Source: Gammaproteobacteria bacterium
GTDB lineage: Bacteria; Pseudomonadota; Gammaproteobacteria; SZUA-229
DNA: 64,000 nucleotides
Assembly: GCA_026195255.1 (NCBI GenBank)
Contig: JAPHSS010000015.1
Location: forward strand, 1-64,000
Direction: 5' to 3'
The translations under genes and the position numbers were made by a program. Positions 1-12,183 of the stretch are shown here, piece after piece (position 1 is the stretch's first letter; each line of letters starts with the position of its first letter). A model generated the notes under the pieces. The model searched no databases. It was not told the origin of the DNA and saw nothing but the letters and a program-made list of their open reading frames with translations.

Positions 1-47
1 AGCAATTCATTTTGTTGCTCCCGTTTCGTATGTTCAGCGGAGGCATA

Positions 48-1181
48 ATGAGTCAAAAAGCGCTATTAGCGTTAGCAGATGGAAGCCTGTTTTGGGGTTT
101 ATCCATTGGTGTTTCCGGTGAGTCTATCGGTGAATGTGTTTTCAATACCGCGATGACCGGTTACCAGGAAATCCTTACTGATCCTTCTTATTCAAGACAA
201 ATAGTTACGCTTACCTATCCACATATTGGCAATACGGGTGTTTGCCCAGGTGATGAAGAGTCAGACCATGTGCACGCCGCGGGTTTGGTTATTCGAGATC
301 TGCCATTAGTAGCAAGTAACTGGCGTAGTGAAATGAGCCTGTCAGAATATCTGGAAAAACATAATGTAGTGGCTATTTCAGATATCGATACCCGTCGTTT
401 AACCAGAATCTTACGTGAAAAAGGTACGCAAAGTGCCTGTATCGTAGCGGCGGATCAGATCGATGAAAAAGCCGCTATAGAAAAAGCCAGAGGCTTTGCC
501 GGTTTAAAAGGCATGGATCTGGCGAAAGAAGTGACAACAAAAAAATCATTCGAATGGACGCAGGGCAGCTGGGAAATTAATTCAAATGCTCACAGGCAAT
601 TTGAAACTAAAGATTTACCCCATCATGTAGTTGCTTATGATTTCGGTATTAAACGAAATATTTTAAATATGCTGGTTGATCGTGGTTGCAAGGTAACCGT
701 TGTGCCAGCAAAAACCTCGGCAGCAGATGTACTCGCTATGTCACCTGATGGTGTGTTTTTATCTAATGGTCCAGGTGATCCTGAGCCTTGTGATTATGCT
801 ATTACTGCAATAAAAGAATTTTTAGAAACTGATATTCCTATGTTTGGTATTTGCCTGGGGCATCAGCTACTGGCTTTAGCCTGCGGCGCGCAAACTGAAA
901 AGATGAAGTTTGGTCATCATGGCGCCAATCATCCGGTGCAGGATATCGAAACAAAAAAGGTTATGATTTCCAGTCAGAACCATGGTTTTGCGGTAAACGA
1001 AAAATCATTACCGAATAATTTAAAACCAACTTATCGTTCGCTGTTTGATGGATCATTACAGGGAATACACCGCACAGATAAACCCGTATTTAGCTTTCAG
1101 GGGCACCCGGAAGCCAGCCCCGGCCCAAATGATGTAGCACCCGTGTTTGATCACTTTATTGAATTGATTGAAAAGAGATAA
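48..1181 (+). CDS. carA: Carbamoyl-phosphate synthase small (glutaminase) subunit
   Basis: Hydrolyses glutamine and passes ammonia to CarB for carbamoyl phosphate, the precursor of arginine and pyrimidines. The 377-residue protein starts [14 protein letters not shown] chose the ATG at 48 because AGCGGAGG lies just upstream; an in-frame TTG at 12 would add 12 unconserved residues. The N-terminal CPSase domain is followed by a class I glutamine amidotransferase domain. The nucleophile is Cys269 in FGICLGHQ, and the other triad members are His353 and Glu355 in QGHPEASPG, the same numbers as in E. coli CarA. carB lies downstream but is separated by an inserted element, so cotranscription would have to run through that element. 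Identification is secure. Confidence 0.98.
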   Translation: MSQKALLALADGSLFWGLSIGVSGESIGECVFNTAMTGYQEILTDPSYSRQIVTLTYPHIGNTGVCPGDEESDHVHAAGLVIRDLPLVASNWRSEMSLSEYLEKHNVVAISDIDTRRLTRILREKGTQSACIVAADQIDEKAAIEKARGFAGLKGMDLAKEVTTKKSFEWTQGSWEINSNAHRQFETKDLPHHVVAYDFGIKRNILNMLVDRGCKVTVVPAKTSAADVLAMSPDGVFLSNGPGDPEPCDYAITAIKEFLETDIPMFGICLGHQLLALACGAQTEKMKFGHHGANHPVQDIETKKVMISSQNHGFAVNEKSLPNNLKPTYRSLFDGSLQGIHRTDKPVFSFQGHPEASPGPNDVAPVFDHFIELIEKR

Positions 1182-1191
1182 AAGCTTAGAA

Positions 1192-1230
1192 GAGAAAGAC
1201 AACGCGAATGAACGCAAATAGCCGCTAATG
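1192..1230 (+). repeat. Left terminal inverted repeat of GxxExxY element
   Basis: 39 nt, matching the reverse complement of 1665-1703 at 37 of 39 positions. It starts 11 bases after the carA stop codon. Confidence 0.8.
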
Positions 1231-1265
1231 GCAGCAATTTTATGCAGTTAATTTAGGAGGTTTTT

Positions 1266-1655
1266 ATGGAGCAGGGAAGTTCTATTTCATCGAAAGTGAT
1301 TGATTGTGCAATTGAGGTTAGTCGTAGGTTAGGTACAGGTTTTTTAGAATCAGTGTATGAAAGTGCATTGTGTGTTGAATTAGAAAAGCACGGTATTAGT
1401 TTCAGGCAACAAAAAGCACTTAAGGTTATTTACAAAGGTGAAGTTGTCGGTAATTTTGTTACTGATATCGTAATAGAAAATAAACTTTTAATTGAGCTGA
1501 AAGTGGTCTCGAAAATTGGAATCGCTCATAAAGCACAAGTTATAAATTATTTAAAAGCAACAGGGATACCAGTTGCTTTGTTATTAAACTTTGGTACGCC
1601 TAAAATGGGTGTACAACGTATTGTTCATCAATACAACGAAACTGAGGTTATTTAA
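1266..1655 (+). CDS. GxxExxY family protein
   Basis: A 129-residue protein of the GxxExxY family (PDDEXK_3-like). The signature GTGFLESVYE is at about residues 23-32. A later strand pair FVTDIVIENKLLIELKVV gives the D...E.K arrangement expected of a PD-(D/E)XK nuclease-like fold. AGGAGG at 1256-1261 gives a strong ribosome binding site for the ATG. The gene lies inside 39-bp inverted repeats between carA and carB and has no functional link to either. Family members are common as isolated genes in environmental bacteria and their role is not established. Nuclease activity is inferred only from the fold motif. Confidence 0.85.
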   Translation: MEQGSSISSKVIDCAIEVSRRLGTGFLESVYESALCVELEKHGISFRQQKALKVIYKGEVVGNFVTDIVIENKLLIELKVVSKIGIAHKAQVINYLKATGIPVALLLNFGTPKMGVQRIVHQYNETEVI

Positions 1656-1664
1656 TGTTGCGTT

Positions 1665-1703
1665 CATTAGCGGCTATTTGTGTTCATTCGCGTTGTCTTT
1701 TTC
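1665..1703 (-). repeat. Right terminal inverted repeat of GxxExxY element
   Basis: 39 nt, the inverted partner of 1192-1230. It begins 9 bases after the GxxExxY stop codon. Confidence 0.8.
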
Positions 1704-1733
1704 TTTTGACTTTAAAGGTTAAGGGAGCTTGTA

Positions 1734-4700
1734 ATGCCTAAACGCACCGACATAAAAAGTATTTTAATCATAGGCGCAGGGCCAATTGTCATTGGTCAGG
1801 CCTGTGAATTTGACTATTCTGGCGCCCAGGCCTGTAAAGCGCTTCGTGAAGAAGGTTTTCGCGTTATATTGGTTAACTCAAACCCCGCAACCATTATGAC
1901 CGATCCGGACATGGCGGATGCAACCTACATCGAGCCCATTCACTGGGAAACGGTTGCGAAAATCATTGAAAAAGAAAAACCTGATGCATTGTTACCGACA
2001 ATGGGTGGTCAGACAGCATTAAACTGTGCCCTTGATCTGGATCGTAAAGGTGTACTGAAAAAGTATAATGTTGAAATGATAGGCGCGCAAAAAGAAGCCA
2101 TCGACATGGCAGAAGATCGTGAAAAATTCAAAATTGCGATGGAAGAAATTGGTTTAGATATGCCTCGTGCAGCGGTTGCGCACAGTATGGAAGAAGCCTA
2201 CCAGGTTCAAGCTATGGTTGGTTTTCCAACTATTATCCGGCCGTCATTTACCATGGGTGGTTCTGGTGGTGGTATTGCATACAACAAAGAAGAGTTCGAT
2301 GAAATATGTAAACGAGGGTTAGATTTATCTCCAACTAAAGAGCTGTTAGTTGAAGAATCAATTCTTGGCTGGAAAGAATATGAAATGGAAGTGGTGCGTG
2401 ACACAAATGATAATTGCATCATTATCTGTTCAATTGAAAATTTTGATCCAATGGGTATACATACCGGTGATTCAATTACCGTGGCGCCTGCGCAAACATT
2501 AACGGATAAAGAATTCCAGATTATGCGTGATGCTTCATTAAAGGTATTACGTAAAATTGGTGTTGAAACCGGTGGTTCAAACGTGCAGTTTTCTGTGAAC
2601 CCTAAAGATGGTCGAATGACCATTATTGAAATGAATCCACGGGTATCACGTTCCTCTGCATTGGCGTCAAAAGCCACAGGCTTCCCTATTGCAAAAGTGG
2701 CTGCAAAGTTAGCTGTAGGTTACACGTTAGATGAATTAAGCAATGACATTACCGGTGGTGCAACACCCGCGTCTTTTGAACCTTCAATCGATTATGTGGT
2801 TACAAAAATACCTCGTTTTACATTTGAAAAATTCCCGCAGGCAGAAAACTCCTTAACCACGCAGATGAAATCTGTAGGTGAAGTAATGGCAATTGGCCGT
2901 ACTTTTCAGGAATCTTTGCAAAAAGCCTTACGTGGACTGGAAGTTGATGTTGACGGCTTCAATGAAATCTTGCCTGAAGGCATGTCTGAAGAAGGTATTA
3001 AAACAACATTACGTAAAGAATTACAGCAACCCGGTGCAGATCGTATCTGGTACCTGGCTGAAGCTTTTCGTCATGGTATGGGTTGTGAGCGCGCCCATGA
3101 ATTGACGCATATTGATCCGTGGTTTCTGGCGCAGGTTAAAGATATTATAGATCGAGAAGAAAATTTACGTTCGCGCAAATTAACAGACATTGATAAAGAT
3201 GAAATGTATCAGTTAAAACGTAAAGGTTTTGCCGATCGTCGTATGGCTAAATTGATGGGTGTTACAGAGCATACTGTTCGCGCACATCGTCAGTCATTAA
3301 ATATACGTCCGGTTTATAAACGTGTAGATACCTGCGCGGCTGAGTTCTCAACTTCAACAGCCTATATGTATTCAACCTATGAAGAAGAATGTGAAGCACA
3401 ACCTACCAATAGAGAAAAAATTGTTGTGCTTGGTGGTGGACCAAATCGTATTGGGCAGGGAATAGAATTTGATTACTGTTGTGTGCATGCAGCTCAGGCG
3501 ATGCGTGAAGACGGTTATGAAACTATTATGATTAACTGCAATCCTGAAACAGTTTCTACTGATTTTGATACATCAGATCGTTTGTATTTTGAGCCATTAA
3601 CATTAGAAGATGTGCTTGAAGTATTAGAACTGGAAAAACCGAAAGGCGTTATCGTGCAATATGGCGGGCAGACGCCTTTAAAATTAGCCCGTGATTTAGA
3701 AGCCGCGGGTGTGCCGATTATTGGTACTACGCCTGATCGTATTGATCTGGCAGAAGATCGTGAAAGATTCCAGCAACTAATTCAGAAACTGGGTCAAAAA
3801 CAGCCGCCTAATCGTTTAGCACGGTCTGCTGATGAAGCTGTTGGTCGTGCAGAAGAAATTGGTTATCCCATCGTGGTGCGCCCATCTTATGTGTTAGGTG
3901 GTCGGGCGATGGAAATTGTTCATAATAAAGCTGATCTGGCGCATTACATGAAAACGGCAGTTAGTGTATCTAATGATGCACCTGTATTGCTGGATCGTTT
4001 CCTGGATGATGCGGTTGAAGTAGATGTTGATGCTGTTTGTGATGGCACTGATGTCTTAATCGGTAGTATTATGGAGCATATTGAACAGGCGGGTGTTCAC
4101 TCCGGAGACTCGGCTTGCTCATTACCACCTTATAGTCTGTCTAAAGAAATTCAGGACAGATTACGTCAGCAAACTAAAGAAATTGCTCTTGAAATGCAGG
4201 TGGTTGGCTTGATGAATATTCAGTTTGCTATCCAGGGGACTGAAATATTTATGCTTGAGGTTAATCCGAGAGCATCACGAACGGTGCCATTTGTATCTAA
4301 AGCGACCGGTGTTCCGTTAGCAAAAGTAGCTGCCAGATGCATGGCGGGCACTACGCTGAAAGAGCAGGGTATAACAGAAGAAGTTATACCTGATTATTAT
4401 TCTGTAAAAGAATCGGTGTTTCCGTTTGTTAAGTTTCCGGGAGTTGACCCGTTGCTTGGCCCTGAAATGAAATCTACCGGTGAAGTAATGGGTGTTGGTA
4501 GAAGTTTTGGTGAGGCATTTGCCAAAGCTCAATTAGGTGCGGGTGTAAACTTGCCTACTTCAGGTAAAGTGTTTATGAGTGTGCGTGAGCGTGATCATGA
4601 TGCAGCTGTTGTGGTTGGGCATTTATTAAAAGATTTAAACTTTGAGTTTGTTTCAACACGAGGTACAGCGGCTAAATTAAATGAAAATGGAATTGAATGT

Positions 4701-4961
4701 GCATTAGTAAACAAGGTGTATGAAGGTCGCCCGCATATTGTGGATATGATTAAAAACGATGAAATTTGTTTAATCATTAATACAACGGAAGGTAAAAAAG
4801 CGATATCAGATTCCTTTACAATCAGAGCCGCGGCGTTACAGCATAAAGTGAGTTATACAACGACTATTGCCGGTGCTAAAGCAACGTGTATGGCGTTGAA
4901 ATCTCAATCAAATAATGAAGTTAATCGATTGCAGGATTTACATAAGGAAGTTGCAGGATGA
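1734..4961 (+). CDS. carB: Carbamoyl-phosphate synthase large subunit
   Basis: Makes carbamoyl phosphate from bicarbonate, ammonia delivered by CarA, and two ATP. At 1075 residues it is close to the E. coli length (1073). The two homologous ATP-grasp halves are visible: residues about 1-400 ([10 protein letters not shown] loop, [18 protein letters not shown]) and about 560-935 ([34 protein letters not shown]). The second half opens with a repeat of the [15 protein letters not shown] motif. The C-terminal MGS-like domain (from about residue 940) is the allosteric region in the family, binding UMP and ornithine in E. coli. AAGGGAG precedes the ATG. The stop codon overlaps the greA start (ATGA), so the two genes are translationally coupled. 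Confidence 0.98.
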   Translation: MPKRTDIKSILIIGAGPIVIGQACEFDYSGAQACKALREEGFRVILVNSNPATIMTDPDMADATYIEPIHWETVAKIIEKEKPDALLPTMGGQTALNCALDLDRKGVLKKYNVEMIGAQKEAIDMAEDREKFKIAMEEIGLDMPRAAVAHSMEEAYQVQAMVGFPTIIRPSFTMGGSGGGIAYNKEEFDEICKRGLDLSPTKELLVEESILGWKEYEMEVVRDTNDNCIIICSIENFDPMGIHTGDSITVAPAQTLTDKEFQIMRDASLKVLRKIGVETGGSNVQFSVNPKDGRMTIIEMNPRVSRSSALASKATGFPIAKVAAKLAVGYTLDELSNDITGGATPASFEPSIDYVVTKIPRFTFEKFPQAENSLTTQMKSVGEVMAIGRTFQESLQKALRGLEVDVDGFNEILPEGMSEEGIKTTLRKELQQPGADRIWYLAEAFRHGMGCERAHELTHIDPWFLAQVKDIIDREENLRSRKLTDIDKDEMYQLKRKGFADRRMAKLMGVTEHTVRAHRQSLNIRPVYKRVDTCAAEFSTSTAYMYSTYEEECEAQPTNREKIVVLGGGPNRIGQGIEFDYCCVHAAQAMREDGYETIMINCNPETVSTDFDTSDRLYFEPLTLEDVLEVLELEKPKGVIVQYGGQTPLKLARDLEAAGVPIIGTTPDRIDLAEDRERFQQLIQKLGQKQPPNRLARSADEAVGRAEEIGYPIVVRPSYVLGGRAMEIVHNKADLAHYMKTAVSVSNDAPVLLDRFLDDAVEVDVDAVCDGTDVLIGSIMEHIEQAGVHSGDSACSLPPYSLSKEIQDRLRQQTKEIALEMQVVGLMNIQFAIQGTEIFMLEVNPRASRTVPFVSKATGVPLAKVAARCMAGTTLKEQGITEEVIPDYYSVKESVFPFVKFPGVDPLLGPEMKSTGEVMGVGRSFGEAFAKAQLGAGVNLPTSGKVFMSVRERDHDAAVVVGHLLKDLNFEFVSTRGTAAKLNENGIECALVNKVYEGRPHIVDMIKNDEICLIINTTEGKKAISDSFTIRAAALQHKVSYTTTIAGAKATCMALKSQSNNEVNRLQDLHKEVAG

Positions 4962-5449
4962 GTAATAAAGTACCTATGACCGTACGTGGTTCAAACCTGT
5001 TAATGGAAGAATTAAAAAGACTGAAGACAGTTGATCGGCCAAGAATCATAGAGGCGATTGCTGTTGCACGTGAGCATGGTGACTTAAAAGAAAATGCTGA
5101 ATATCATGCTGCTCGAGAGCAGCAAAGTTTTTGTGAAGGTCGTATAAAAGAAATAGATGGTAAGTTAGGTGTTGCTGTAGTGATTGATGTCACTAAACAA
5201 AATGCCAATGGTAAAGTTATTTTTGGTGCAACTGTCGATCTTGCGGATGAAGAAACAGGTGAAGACATCACATACCAGATAGTGGGTGAAGATGAGGCTG
5301 ATATTAAAGCGAATATGATCTCAGTAAACTCGCCAATTGCCCGCGCACTAATTGGCAAGTCTGAGGGTGATGTTGCAGAAGTTAAAACCCCGGGTGGTAT
5401 TCGCGGACTAGAAATTATTGAAGTGCATTACATTGCGAAAGAAGATTAG
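4958..5449 (+). CDS. greA: Transcription elongation factor GreA
   Basis: Rescues backtracked RNA polymerase by stimulating transcript cleavage. The 163-residue protein has an N-terminal coiled coil with the conserved tip [20 protein letters not shown] (about residues 37-56), whose acidic residues reach the polymerase active site. The C-terminal FKBP-like domain carries [12 protein letters not shown] and KTPGG. The ATG overlaps the carB stop by four bases. The carAB-greA order is usual in gammaproteobacteria. A bidirectional hairpin follows at 5506-5539, where it meets the convergent yhbY. Confidence 0.98.
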   Translation: MSNKVPMTVRGSNLLMEELKRLKTVDRPRIIEAIAVAREHGDLKENAEYHAAREQQSFCEGRIKEIDGKLGVAVVIDVTKQNANGKVIFGATVDLADEETGEDITYQIVGEDEADIKANMISVNSPIARALIGKSEGDVAEVKTPGGIRGLEIIEVHYIAKED

Positions 5450-5505
5450 TTTATAACCTGGTCAGAGATTTTATAACGTATTTCAGGGGTGAAAAATAAA
5501 AGACA

Positions 5506-5539
5506 TTCAGTTATTAGTTGGGTTAAACTAATAACTGAA
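5506..5539. terminator. Bidirectional stem-loop between greA and yhbY
   Basis: A perfect 14-bp stem (TTCAGTTATTAGTT, 5506-5519, with its complement at 5526-5539) around a 6-nt loop. It lies between convergent genes. On the minus strand it is followed by a T-rich stretch, so it fits best as the yhbY terminator and may also end greA. Confidence 0.6.
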
Positions 5540-5562
5540 ATTAATAGATTTTATGTGGCAAT

Positions 5563-5862
5563 TTATTTATTAGGTAATTCAATCTTAGGTTTCTTTTTAT
5601 TTTTTCGATATAAAGTGAGTGTTTTACCAATCTTTTGTACAATTTCTACAGATTCAGCAGATGATAGCTGTTTAATCATTTCAGCACGGCTCTCTCTATC
5701 TTCGCCAGCTATTTTGATTTTTACCAACTCGTGAAAATCCAGGGCAATATCCAGTTCTTTAAGAATATTTTCGGTAACACCGTTTTGTCCAACCATAATT
5801 ACGGGTTTAAGGTTGTGTGTGAGTGATACCAGATGTTTTATCTGGTGCTTTGAAAGTGCCAT
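5563..5862 (-). CDS. yhbY: RNA-binding protein YhbY (CRM domain)
   Basis: A 99-residue single CRM-domain RNA-binding protein linked in E. coli to 50S subunit precursors. The KHQIKHLVSLTHNLKPVIMVGQNG segment, ended by the GxNG loop typical of the family, is at about residues 5-28. It is followed by HELVKIKIAGEDRESR and a GKTLTLYR strand. It is transcribed away from rlmE, with which it shares the 84-bp divergent gap at 5863-5946, as in E. coli. Length and order are ordinary. Confidence 0.95.
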   Translation of the reverse strand: MALSKHQIKHLVSLTHNLKPVIMVGQNGVTENILKELDIALDFHELVKIKIAGEDRESRAEMIKQLSSAESVEIVQKIGKTLTLYRKNKKKPKIELPNK

Positions 5863-5946
5863 AAAAGATCTCAGTAAAAATTAATGGGGTATTGTATCAT
5901 TTCATTTGCCTTGCGTTTTAATAACTAAACAGGAAATTGACATAAA

Positions 5947-6567
5947 GTGGCTAGAAGCAAATCAAGTGGCAACTGGTTAAAAGAGCATTTTGACGATGAG
6001 TTCGTCAAACAATCCCAAAAAGATGGTTATCGCTCACGGGCTGTTTATAAACTCAAAGAAATAGATGAGAAAGACTATCTGTTAAAACCCGGCAGTATTG
6101 TTATTGATCTGGGTGCTGCACCCGGTAGCTGGTGTGAATATGTTGTGCGTAAACTTAAAGGTAAGGGGCGTATAATTGCCCTGGACATACTGCCTATGGA
6201 GCCTATGCAGGGGGTAGAGATCATAACCGGTGATTTTCTCGAAGATAAAGTATTTAGTGAATTACTAAATACTTTAGGATCTGACAGGCCAGACCTTGTA
6301 ATTTGTGATATGGCACCCAATATGAGTGGACAGCAGGCTGTAGATATACCAAGAGCTATGTATATGGCAGAGCTTGCCCTGGATTTATCTCAACAGGTTT
6401 TGAAACCCGGAGGGGGTTTGCTTGTCAAACTGTTTCAGGGAGAGGGTTTCGATGCTTATATCAAACAGATGCGAGAGCAGTTTAGTCGTGTAGTTATGCG
6501 AAAACCAAAAGCTTCCAGACCAAGAAGTAAGGAAGTTTATGGTTTGGCGACAGGATTTAAAGCTTAA
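5947..6567 (+). CDS. rlmE: 23S rRNA (uridine 2'-O) methyltransferase RlmE/FtsJ
   Basis: Methylates the 2'-O of U2552 of 23S rRNA in the 50S subunit, using SAM. The 206-residue protein uses a GTG start with [15 protein letters not shown] at the N terminus. SAM motif I is DLGAAPGSW. The catalytic tetrad reads K35-D121-K161-E196, a constant shift of three from the E. coli K38-D124-K164-E199, so all active-site residues are intact. It is followed by ftsH, as in E. coli, after a gap of 111 bp. Confidence 0.97.
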   Translation: MARSKSSGNWLKEHFDDEFVKQSQKDGYRSRAVYKLKEIDEKDYLLKPGSIVIDLGAAPGSWCEYVVRKLKGKGRIIALDILPMEPMQGVEIITGDFLEDKVFSELLNTLGSDRPDLVICDMAPNMSGQQAVDIPRAMYMAELALDLSQQVLKPGGGLLVKLFQGEGFDAYIKQMREQFSRVVMRKPKASRPRSKEVYGLATGFKA

Positions 6568-6678
6568 AGTAAGGCTGTTTTCGATCGTCACAATTAGAAG
6601 GTCAGAGCTTTTGAGCTGGCTTTTAAGCTGTCTGTGTAGTACTTTTATATTAATGTTTAATCTAACCGAGGTGTTGTC

Positions 6679-8613
<1,935 letters not shown>

Positions 8614-8637
8614 TTGATATTATTTGGTCTAAAATAT

Positions 8638-8669
8638 AAGGGGTGCCTTTTCAGGGTGCCCTTTTTTTT
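8638..8669 (+). terminator. Likely Rho-independent terminator of ftsH
   Basis: An AAGGG/CCCTT stem with an imperfect internal part, followed directly by eight T. It starts 24 bases after the ftsH stop. The stem is weaker than the other terminators in this window. Confidence 0.55.
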
Positions 8670-8979
8670 GGTAAGTAAAAGACAGTTTTTTCAATGTATC
8701 CTTAGATGCTGAATAATATTGCTCTATAAACTGCTCAAATGGAAAAGTATTTATTTTTGAAACTTTAAAAGCGACATGGCTTTTGCAAATCATATAGATT
8801 ATATGGAGATAATTAAATCCTGGTAAGTTACGGGGCGATTAAGCTCGGTAAAAGCAGGCATGCGTCTCATGTTACAGAAATATTATTACCAGTGATGATT
8901 ATTTAGATGTTATTAATTTCACATTTATTATGAATCACTTTTTATTAATGAAAATTAAGAGTTAGATTTTTATAAAATC
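8670..8979. other. ftsH-folP intergenic region
   Basis: About 310 bp of AT-rich sequence without a credible gene. I see no promoter with both hexamers well placed, no repeat shared with other gaps, and no tRNA. The folP leader must begin somewhere here, because a terminator separates it from ftsH. Confidence 0.5.
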
Positions 8980-9804
8980 ATGAGTCAAATTTCACCTTTT
9001 TCTCAAACAGGTAAGTCTGTTGTTATGGGTATTTTAAATACCACTCCCGATTCGTTTTCAGATGGTGGTCAATTTGTATCTGTTGAGTCTGCATTGGCGC
9101 AAGCCTTGAAAATGCAGCGTGAAGGTGCAGATATAATTGATGTGGGAGGAGAGTCGACTCGACCGGGCGCAAAAAACGTTTCTACAGTTGATGAGATTGA
9201 ACGTGTTATACCTGTAATTATGGCAATTCGTAAACAAAGCGATGTGCTTATTTCAATTGATACCAGTAAACCTGAAGTGATGAATGAAGCCGTAAAAGCC
9301 GGCGCAAATATTATAAACGATGTAAATGCTTTACGTGCGCAAGGCGCATTAGATGTTTGTGCGCAATTGGCTGTACCTGTTTGCATAATGCATATGCAGG
9401 GCGAACCGAGAACTATGCAGGATAAACCAGTATACGATGATGTGGTTGACGATATAAAACAGTTTTTTGAGCAGAGAATTGAGGCGTGTATTAATGCCGG
9501 AATTAAAAGGCAGAATATCATTTTAGACCCGGGTTTTGGTTTTGGTAAAACGTTGGAGCATAATTTGCAGCTTTTAAAAAGACTGGGTGAATTTCAGGTG
9601 TTTGAGTTGCCTGTTCTGGTCGGTTTGTCTCGTAAAAGCATGTTAGGTAAAATTTTGCATGACTCAGCAGCAGATAATAGGTTGTATGCCAGTGTTGCGG
9701 CAGCGGTTTTGGCTGCTGTAAATGGAGCGAGTTTATTTCGAGTACATGATGTAAAAGCAACAGTGGACGCGTTAAAAGTTTGTGATGCATTGAATGGTAT
9801 GTAA
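8980..9804 (+). CDS. folP: Dihydropteroate synthase
   Basis: Condenses 4-aminobenzoate with dihydropterin pyrophosphate in folate synthesis; the sulfonamide target. The 274-residue TIM barrel carries the signatures MGILNTTPDSFSDGG (about 12-26) and GADIIDVGGESTRPGA (about 50-65). Further conserved elements are NDVNAL, ILDPGFGFGKT and GLSRKSML near the substrate pocket. The ribosome binding site is weak (AAGAG about 16 nt upstream). The order ftsH-folP-glmM is conserved in gammaproteobacteria. Confidence 0.97.
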   Translation: MSQISPFSQTGKSVVMGILNTTPDSFSDGGQFVSVESALAQALKMQREGADIIDVGGESTRPGAKNVSTVDEIERVIPVIMAIRKQSDVLISIDTSKPEVMNEAVKAGANIINDVNALRAQGALDVCAQLAVPVCIMHMQGEPRTMQDKPVYDDVVDDIKQFFEQRIEACINAGIKRQNIILDPGFGFGKTLEHNLQLLKRLGEFQVFELPVLVGLSRKSMLGKILHDSAADNRLYASVAAAVLAAVNGASLFRVHDVKATVDALKVCDALNGM

Positions 9805-9906
9805 TTATATTGCATTACATGCCTGTCGGTTTGTTGCTTCATTAATGTTGAAATTTAGTTAATGATGGGAATCTGAATAACTAGAAAATAATTTATGGAA
9901 ATTTGA

Positions 9907-11259
9907 ATGGCAAAAAAATATTTCGGAACAGACGGTATTCGTGGCCGTGTTGGTCAGGGGCAGATGACACCACAGGCTGTTATGAAGCTTGGTTGGTCAG
10001 TGGGTAAGGTGCTTGCAAGCCACGGGAATAGTCTTGTGGTTATAGGTAAAGATACACGTATATCGGGTTATATGTTTGAAGCTTCGCTTGAAGCAGGTTT
10101 ATCCGCGGCAGGTGTTGATTCAAAAATTCTTGGGCCCATGCCAACTCCTGGTATAGCTTATCTAACAAGAACATTACGCGCTTCTGCCGGGATAGTGATT
10201 TCTGCCTCTCATAATCCTTTTTATGATAATGGGCTTAAGTTTTTCTCTGCAGAAGGTACTAAATTGCCTGATCAAATTGAGAATGAAATTGAAGAAATGT
10301 TTGAACGGGAGATGGAAATAGTTGATTCAGCTGCCTTGGGTAAAGCTGAGCGTATCGACGACGCGCAGGGGCGTTATATAGAGGCCTGTAAAGCAACTAT
10401 TCCTATTGGAACATCATTTATGGGTATTAAGGTGGTGTTGGATTGTGCTAATGGCGCAACCTATCACATTGCCCCCAATGTATTTGCTGAGCTTGGAGCA
10501 GAAGTGATTGCGATTGCCGATAAGCCAAATGGAATCAATATTAATGAAAATTGTGGTTCTACTTATCCAAATACCTTAGCAGCAGCTGTGTTGCAAAATC
10601 GGGCTGATATCGGTATTGCTTTTGATGGTGATGGCGATCGATTAATGATGGTTGATAGTAAGGGGCAGATTATAGATGGTGATGAGATTCTTTATATTAT
10701 TACCAAAGCCAGACTGGCCGCAGGCGAGCCGCAGGGCGGGGTCGCGGGGACTATGATGAGCAACCTGGGTCTTGAGTTAGCGATCAAAAAATTAGGCCTG
10801 GAATTTGAGCGTACCAATGTTGGCGATCGTTATGTTATGCAGTGCCTGAGGGATAAAGGCTGGTCTCTTGGAGGTGAAAACTCAGGGCATATTATCTGCC
10901 TTGATAGAACGACAACCGGAGATGGTATTGTCTCAGCGTTACAGGTGATGGCATATCTTGCAGATTCGGGTTTGACTTTGGCCGAAGTCCTGGCAGATAT
11001 GACAATGATGCCGCAAATACTCATAAATGTGCCTTTGCCGATAAACACCAACCCTATAGGTGAGCCTAAGGTGAAACAGGCTGTTGAAGACGTTGAGAAG
11101 CGGCTAAATGGCAGGGGGCGGGTATTGTTACGTGCATCGGGGACAGAGCCATTGATAAGAGTTATGGTCGAAGGTGAAGATGAAAAGCAGGTGACTGCTT
11201 TTGCCCAGCAAATAGCAGATGCGGTATCGGCATCAGTGGCTCATGCTAATCCCGGTTAG
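9907..11259 (+). CDS. glmM: Phosphoglucosamine mutase
   Basis: Converts glucosamine-6-phosphate to glucosamine-1-phosphate for UDP-GlcNAc, feeding peptidoglycan and LPS. 450 residues, slightly longer than E. coli GlmM (445). The N terminus has FGTDGIRG. The phosphoserine loop SASHNP has its acceptor at Ser101, and the metal loop DGDGDR is at 240-245. The sugar loop GGENSGH and the phosphate-binding [12 protein letters not shown] follow. A strong terminator follows at 11282, so the downstream tpiA has its own promoter. Confidence 0.98.
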   Translation: MAKKYFGTDGIRGRVGQGQMTPQAVMKLGWSVGKVLASHGNSLVVIGKDTRISGYMFEASLEAGLSAAGVDSKILGPMPTPGIAYLTRTLRASAGIVISASHNPFYDNGLKFFSAEGTKLPDQIENEIEEMFEREMEIVDSAALGKAERIDDAQGRYIEACKATIPIGTSFMGIKVVLDCANGATYHIAPNVFAELGAEVIAIADKPNGININENCGSTYPNTLAAAVLQNRADIGIAFDGDGDRLMMVDSKGQIIDGDEILYIITKARLAAGEPQGGVAGTMMSNLGLELAIKKLGLEFERTNVGDRYVMQCLRDKGWSLGGENSGHIICLDRTTTGDGIVSALQVMAYLADSGLTLAEVLADMTMMPQILINVPLPINTNPIGEPKVKQAVEDVEKRLNGRGRVLLRASGTEPLIRVMVEGEDEKQVTAFAQQIADAVSASVAHANPG

Positions 11260-11281
11260 TCTTTAAATTATACATCTTTGT

Positions 11282-11317
11282 AAAAAGCGAGCTTCTCTTT
11301 GGGAGACTCGCTTTTTT
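11282..11317 (+). terminator. Rho-independent terminator of glmM
   Basis: A 10-bp stem AAAAAGCGAG/CTCGCTTTTT (11282-11291 with 11307-11316) ending in a run of six T, 22 bases after the glmM stop. Confidence 0.85.
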
Positions 11318-11351
11318 GTGCATTTTTGACTCGTGAGTAATAACGAATGAC

Positions 11352-11380
11352 TTGCGACTTTCCTCATGCCCCATTAGAAT
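11352..11380 (+). promoter_or_regulatory. Sigma-70 promoter of tpiA-secG
   Basis: TTGCGA (11352-11357), a 17-nt spacer, then TAGAAT (11375-11380). It lies between the glmM terminator and the tpiA ATG, giving a leader of about 30 nt. Confidence 0.65.
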
Positions 11381-11417
11381 ACGCCCCTCATAAAAAAACA
11401 CTAATATCGGAGTTAGT

Positions 11418-12170
11418 ATGCGTAAGCCAATGGTAGCCGGCAACTGGAAAATGAATGGTTCCTCTGAGTCTGTAAAAACACTTGTTGAGGGTATCAAAGA
11501 AGGCATGGGATTAGTTAACACTGCAGAAGTTGTGGTTTGTCCACCTGCTATTTTTATCCCTCGCGTATCGGGCGCAGTTGATGGCACTGATATTAAAGTT
11601 GGTTCACAAAACATCTGTGATGAAGATAAAGGTGCATTTACCGGTGAAATTTCTGGTGAGATGCTGAAAGAAACGGGTTGTGAATATGCAATTGTTGGTC
11701 ACTCTGAGCGCCGTGCGCTGTATGGTGAAAATGACGAATTAGTTGCAAAACGCTTTGCAGCAGCCCGTCGCAATGGATTAAAGCCAATTTTTTGTATTGG
11801 TGAAACACTTGAAGAACGTGAAGCAGGTGTCACAAACGATGTTTGTTCTCGTCAAATAGATGCGGTTATAGCGCTAGAGGGTGTTGAAGCACTTGCAGAT
11901 GGTGTTATTGCTTATGAGCCTGTCTGGGCAATAGGCACTGGAAAAACAGCTTCGCCTGAGCAGGCACAGGAAGTACACGCTTTTATTCGTGGTAAAATAG
12001 CCGCTTTAAATGCTGATGTTGCTGCAGGTTTACAAATTTTATACGGTGGCTCTATGAATGCAGGAAATGCAAAAGAGTTAATTGGTCAGCCTGATATTGA
12101 TGGTGGCCTGATCGGTGGCGCTTCTTTGAAGCCAGCTGATTTTCTAGCAATCTGCCAGGCGGCGGGTTAA
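11418..12170 (+). CDS. tpiA: Triosephosphate isomerase
   Basis: Interconverts dihydroxyacetone phosphate and glyceraldehyde-3-phosphate in glycolysis and gluconeogenesis. The 250-residue TIM barrel has every catalytic residue at the canonical place: Lys11 in GNWKMNG, His95 in VGHSERR, and Glu167 in AYEPVWAIGTGK. The phosphate-gripping YGGSMN is near the C terminus. CGGAGT precedes the ATG. secG follows after 13 bases, an arrangement seen in pseudomonads and many other gammaproteobacteria. Confidence 0.98.
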   Translation: MRKPMVAGNWKMNGSSESVKTLVEGIKEGMGLVNTAEVVVCPPAIFIPRVSGAVDGTDIKVGSQNICDEDKGAFTGEISGEMLKETGCEYAIVGHSERRALYGENDELVAKRFAAARRNGLKPIFCIGETLEEREAGVTNDVCSRQIDAVIALEGVEALADGVIAYEPVWAIGTGKTASPEQAQEVHAFIRGKIAALNADVAAGLQILYGGSMNAGNAKELIGQPDIDGGLIGGASLKPADFLAICQAAG

Positions 12171-12183
12171 GGGTAAAAAATAA

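Larger units (their letters stand above)
1192..1703. mobile_element. GxxExxY element with 39-bp terminal inverted repeats
   Basis: A 512-bp unit fills the carA-carB gap. Left end 1192-1230 and right end 1665-1703 are inverted repeats of 39 nt with two mismatches when one is reverse-complemented. Each carries the motif CGCGAATGAAC followed by CAAATAGCCGCTAATG. Between them lies a single small gene with its own strong ribosome binding site. No transposase is present and no clear target duplication is visible. The unit stops 10 bases after carA and 30 bases before carB, so it behaves like an inserted cassette. Whether it moves on its own or is mobilised in trans is unknown. Confidence 0.7.

Noticed and set aside
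2207-2677. 156-residue minus-strand ORF inside carB
   Set aside because: It is an antisense shadow of a fully conserved carB segment, with no ribosome binding site or recognisable domain.
5489-5734. 81-residue plus-strand ORF opposite yhbY
   Set aside because: It overlaps the terminator hairpin and the conserved yhbY gene on the other strand.
8971-8978. TATAAAAT as a -10 box for folP
   Set aside because: It ends two bases before the ATG, so transcription would start inside the coding region.
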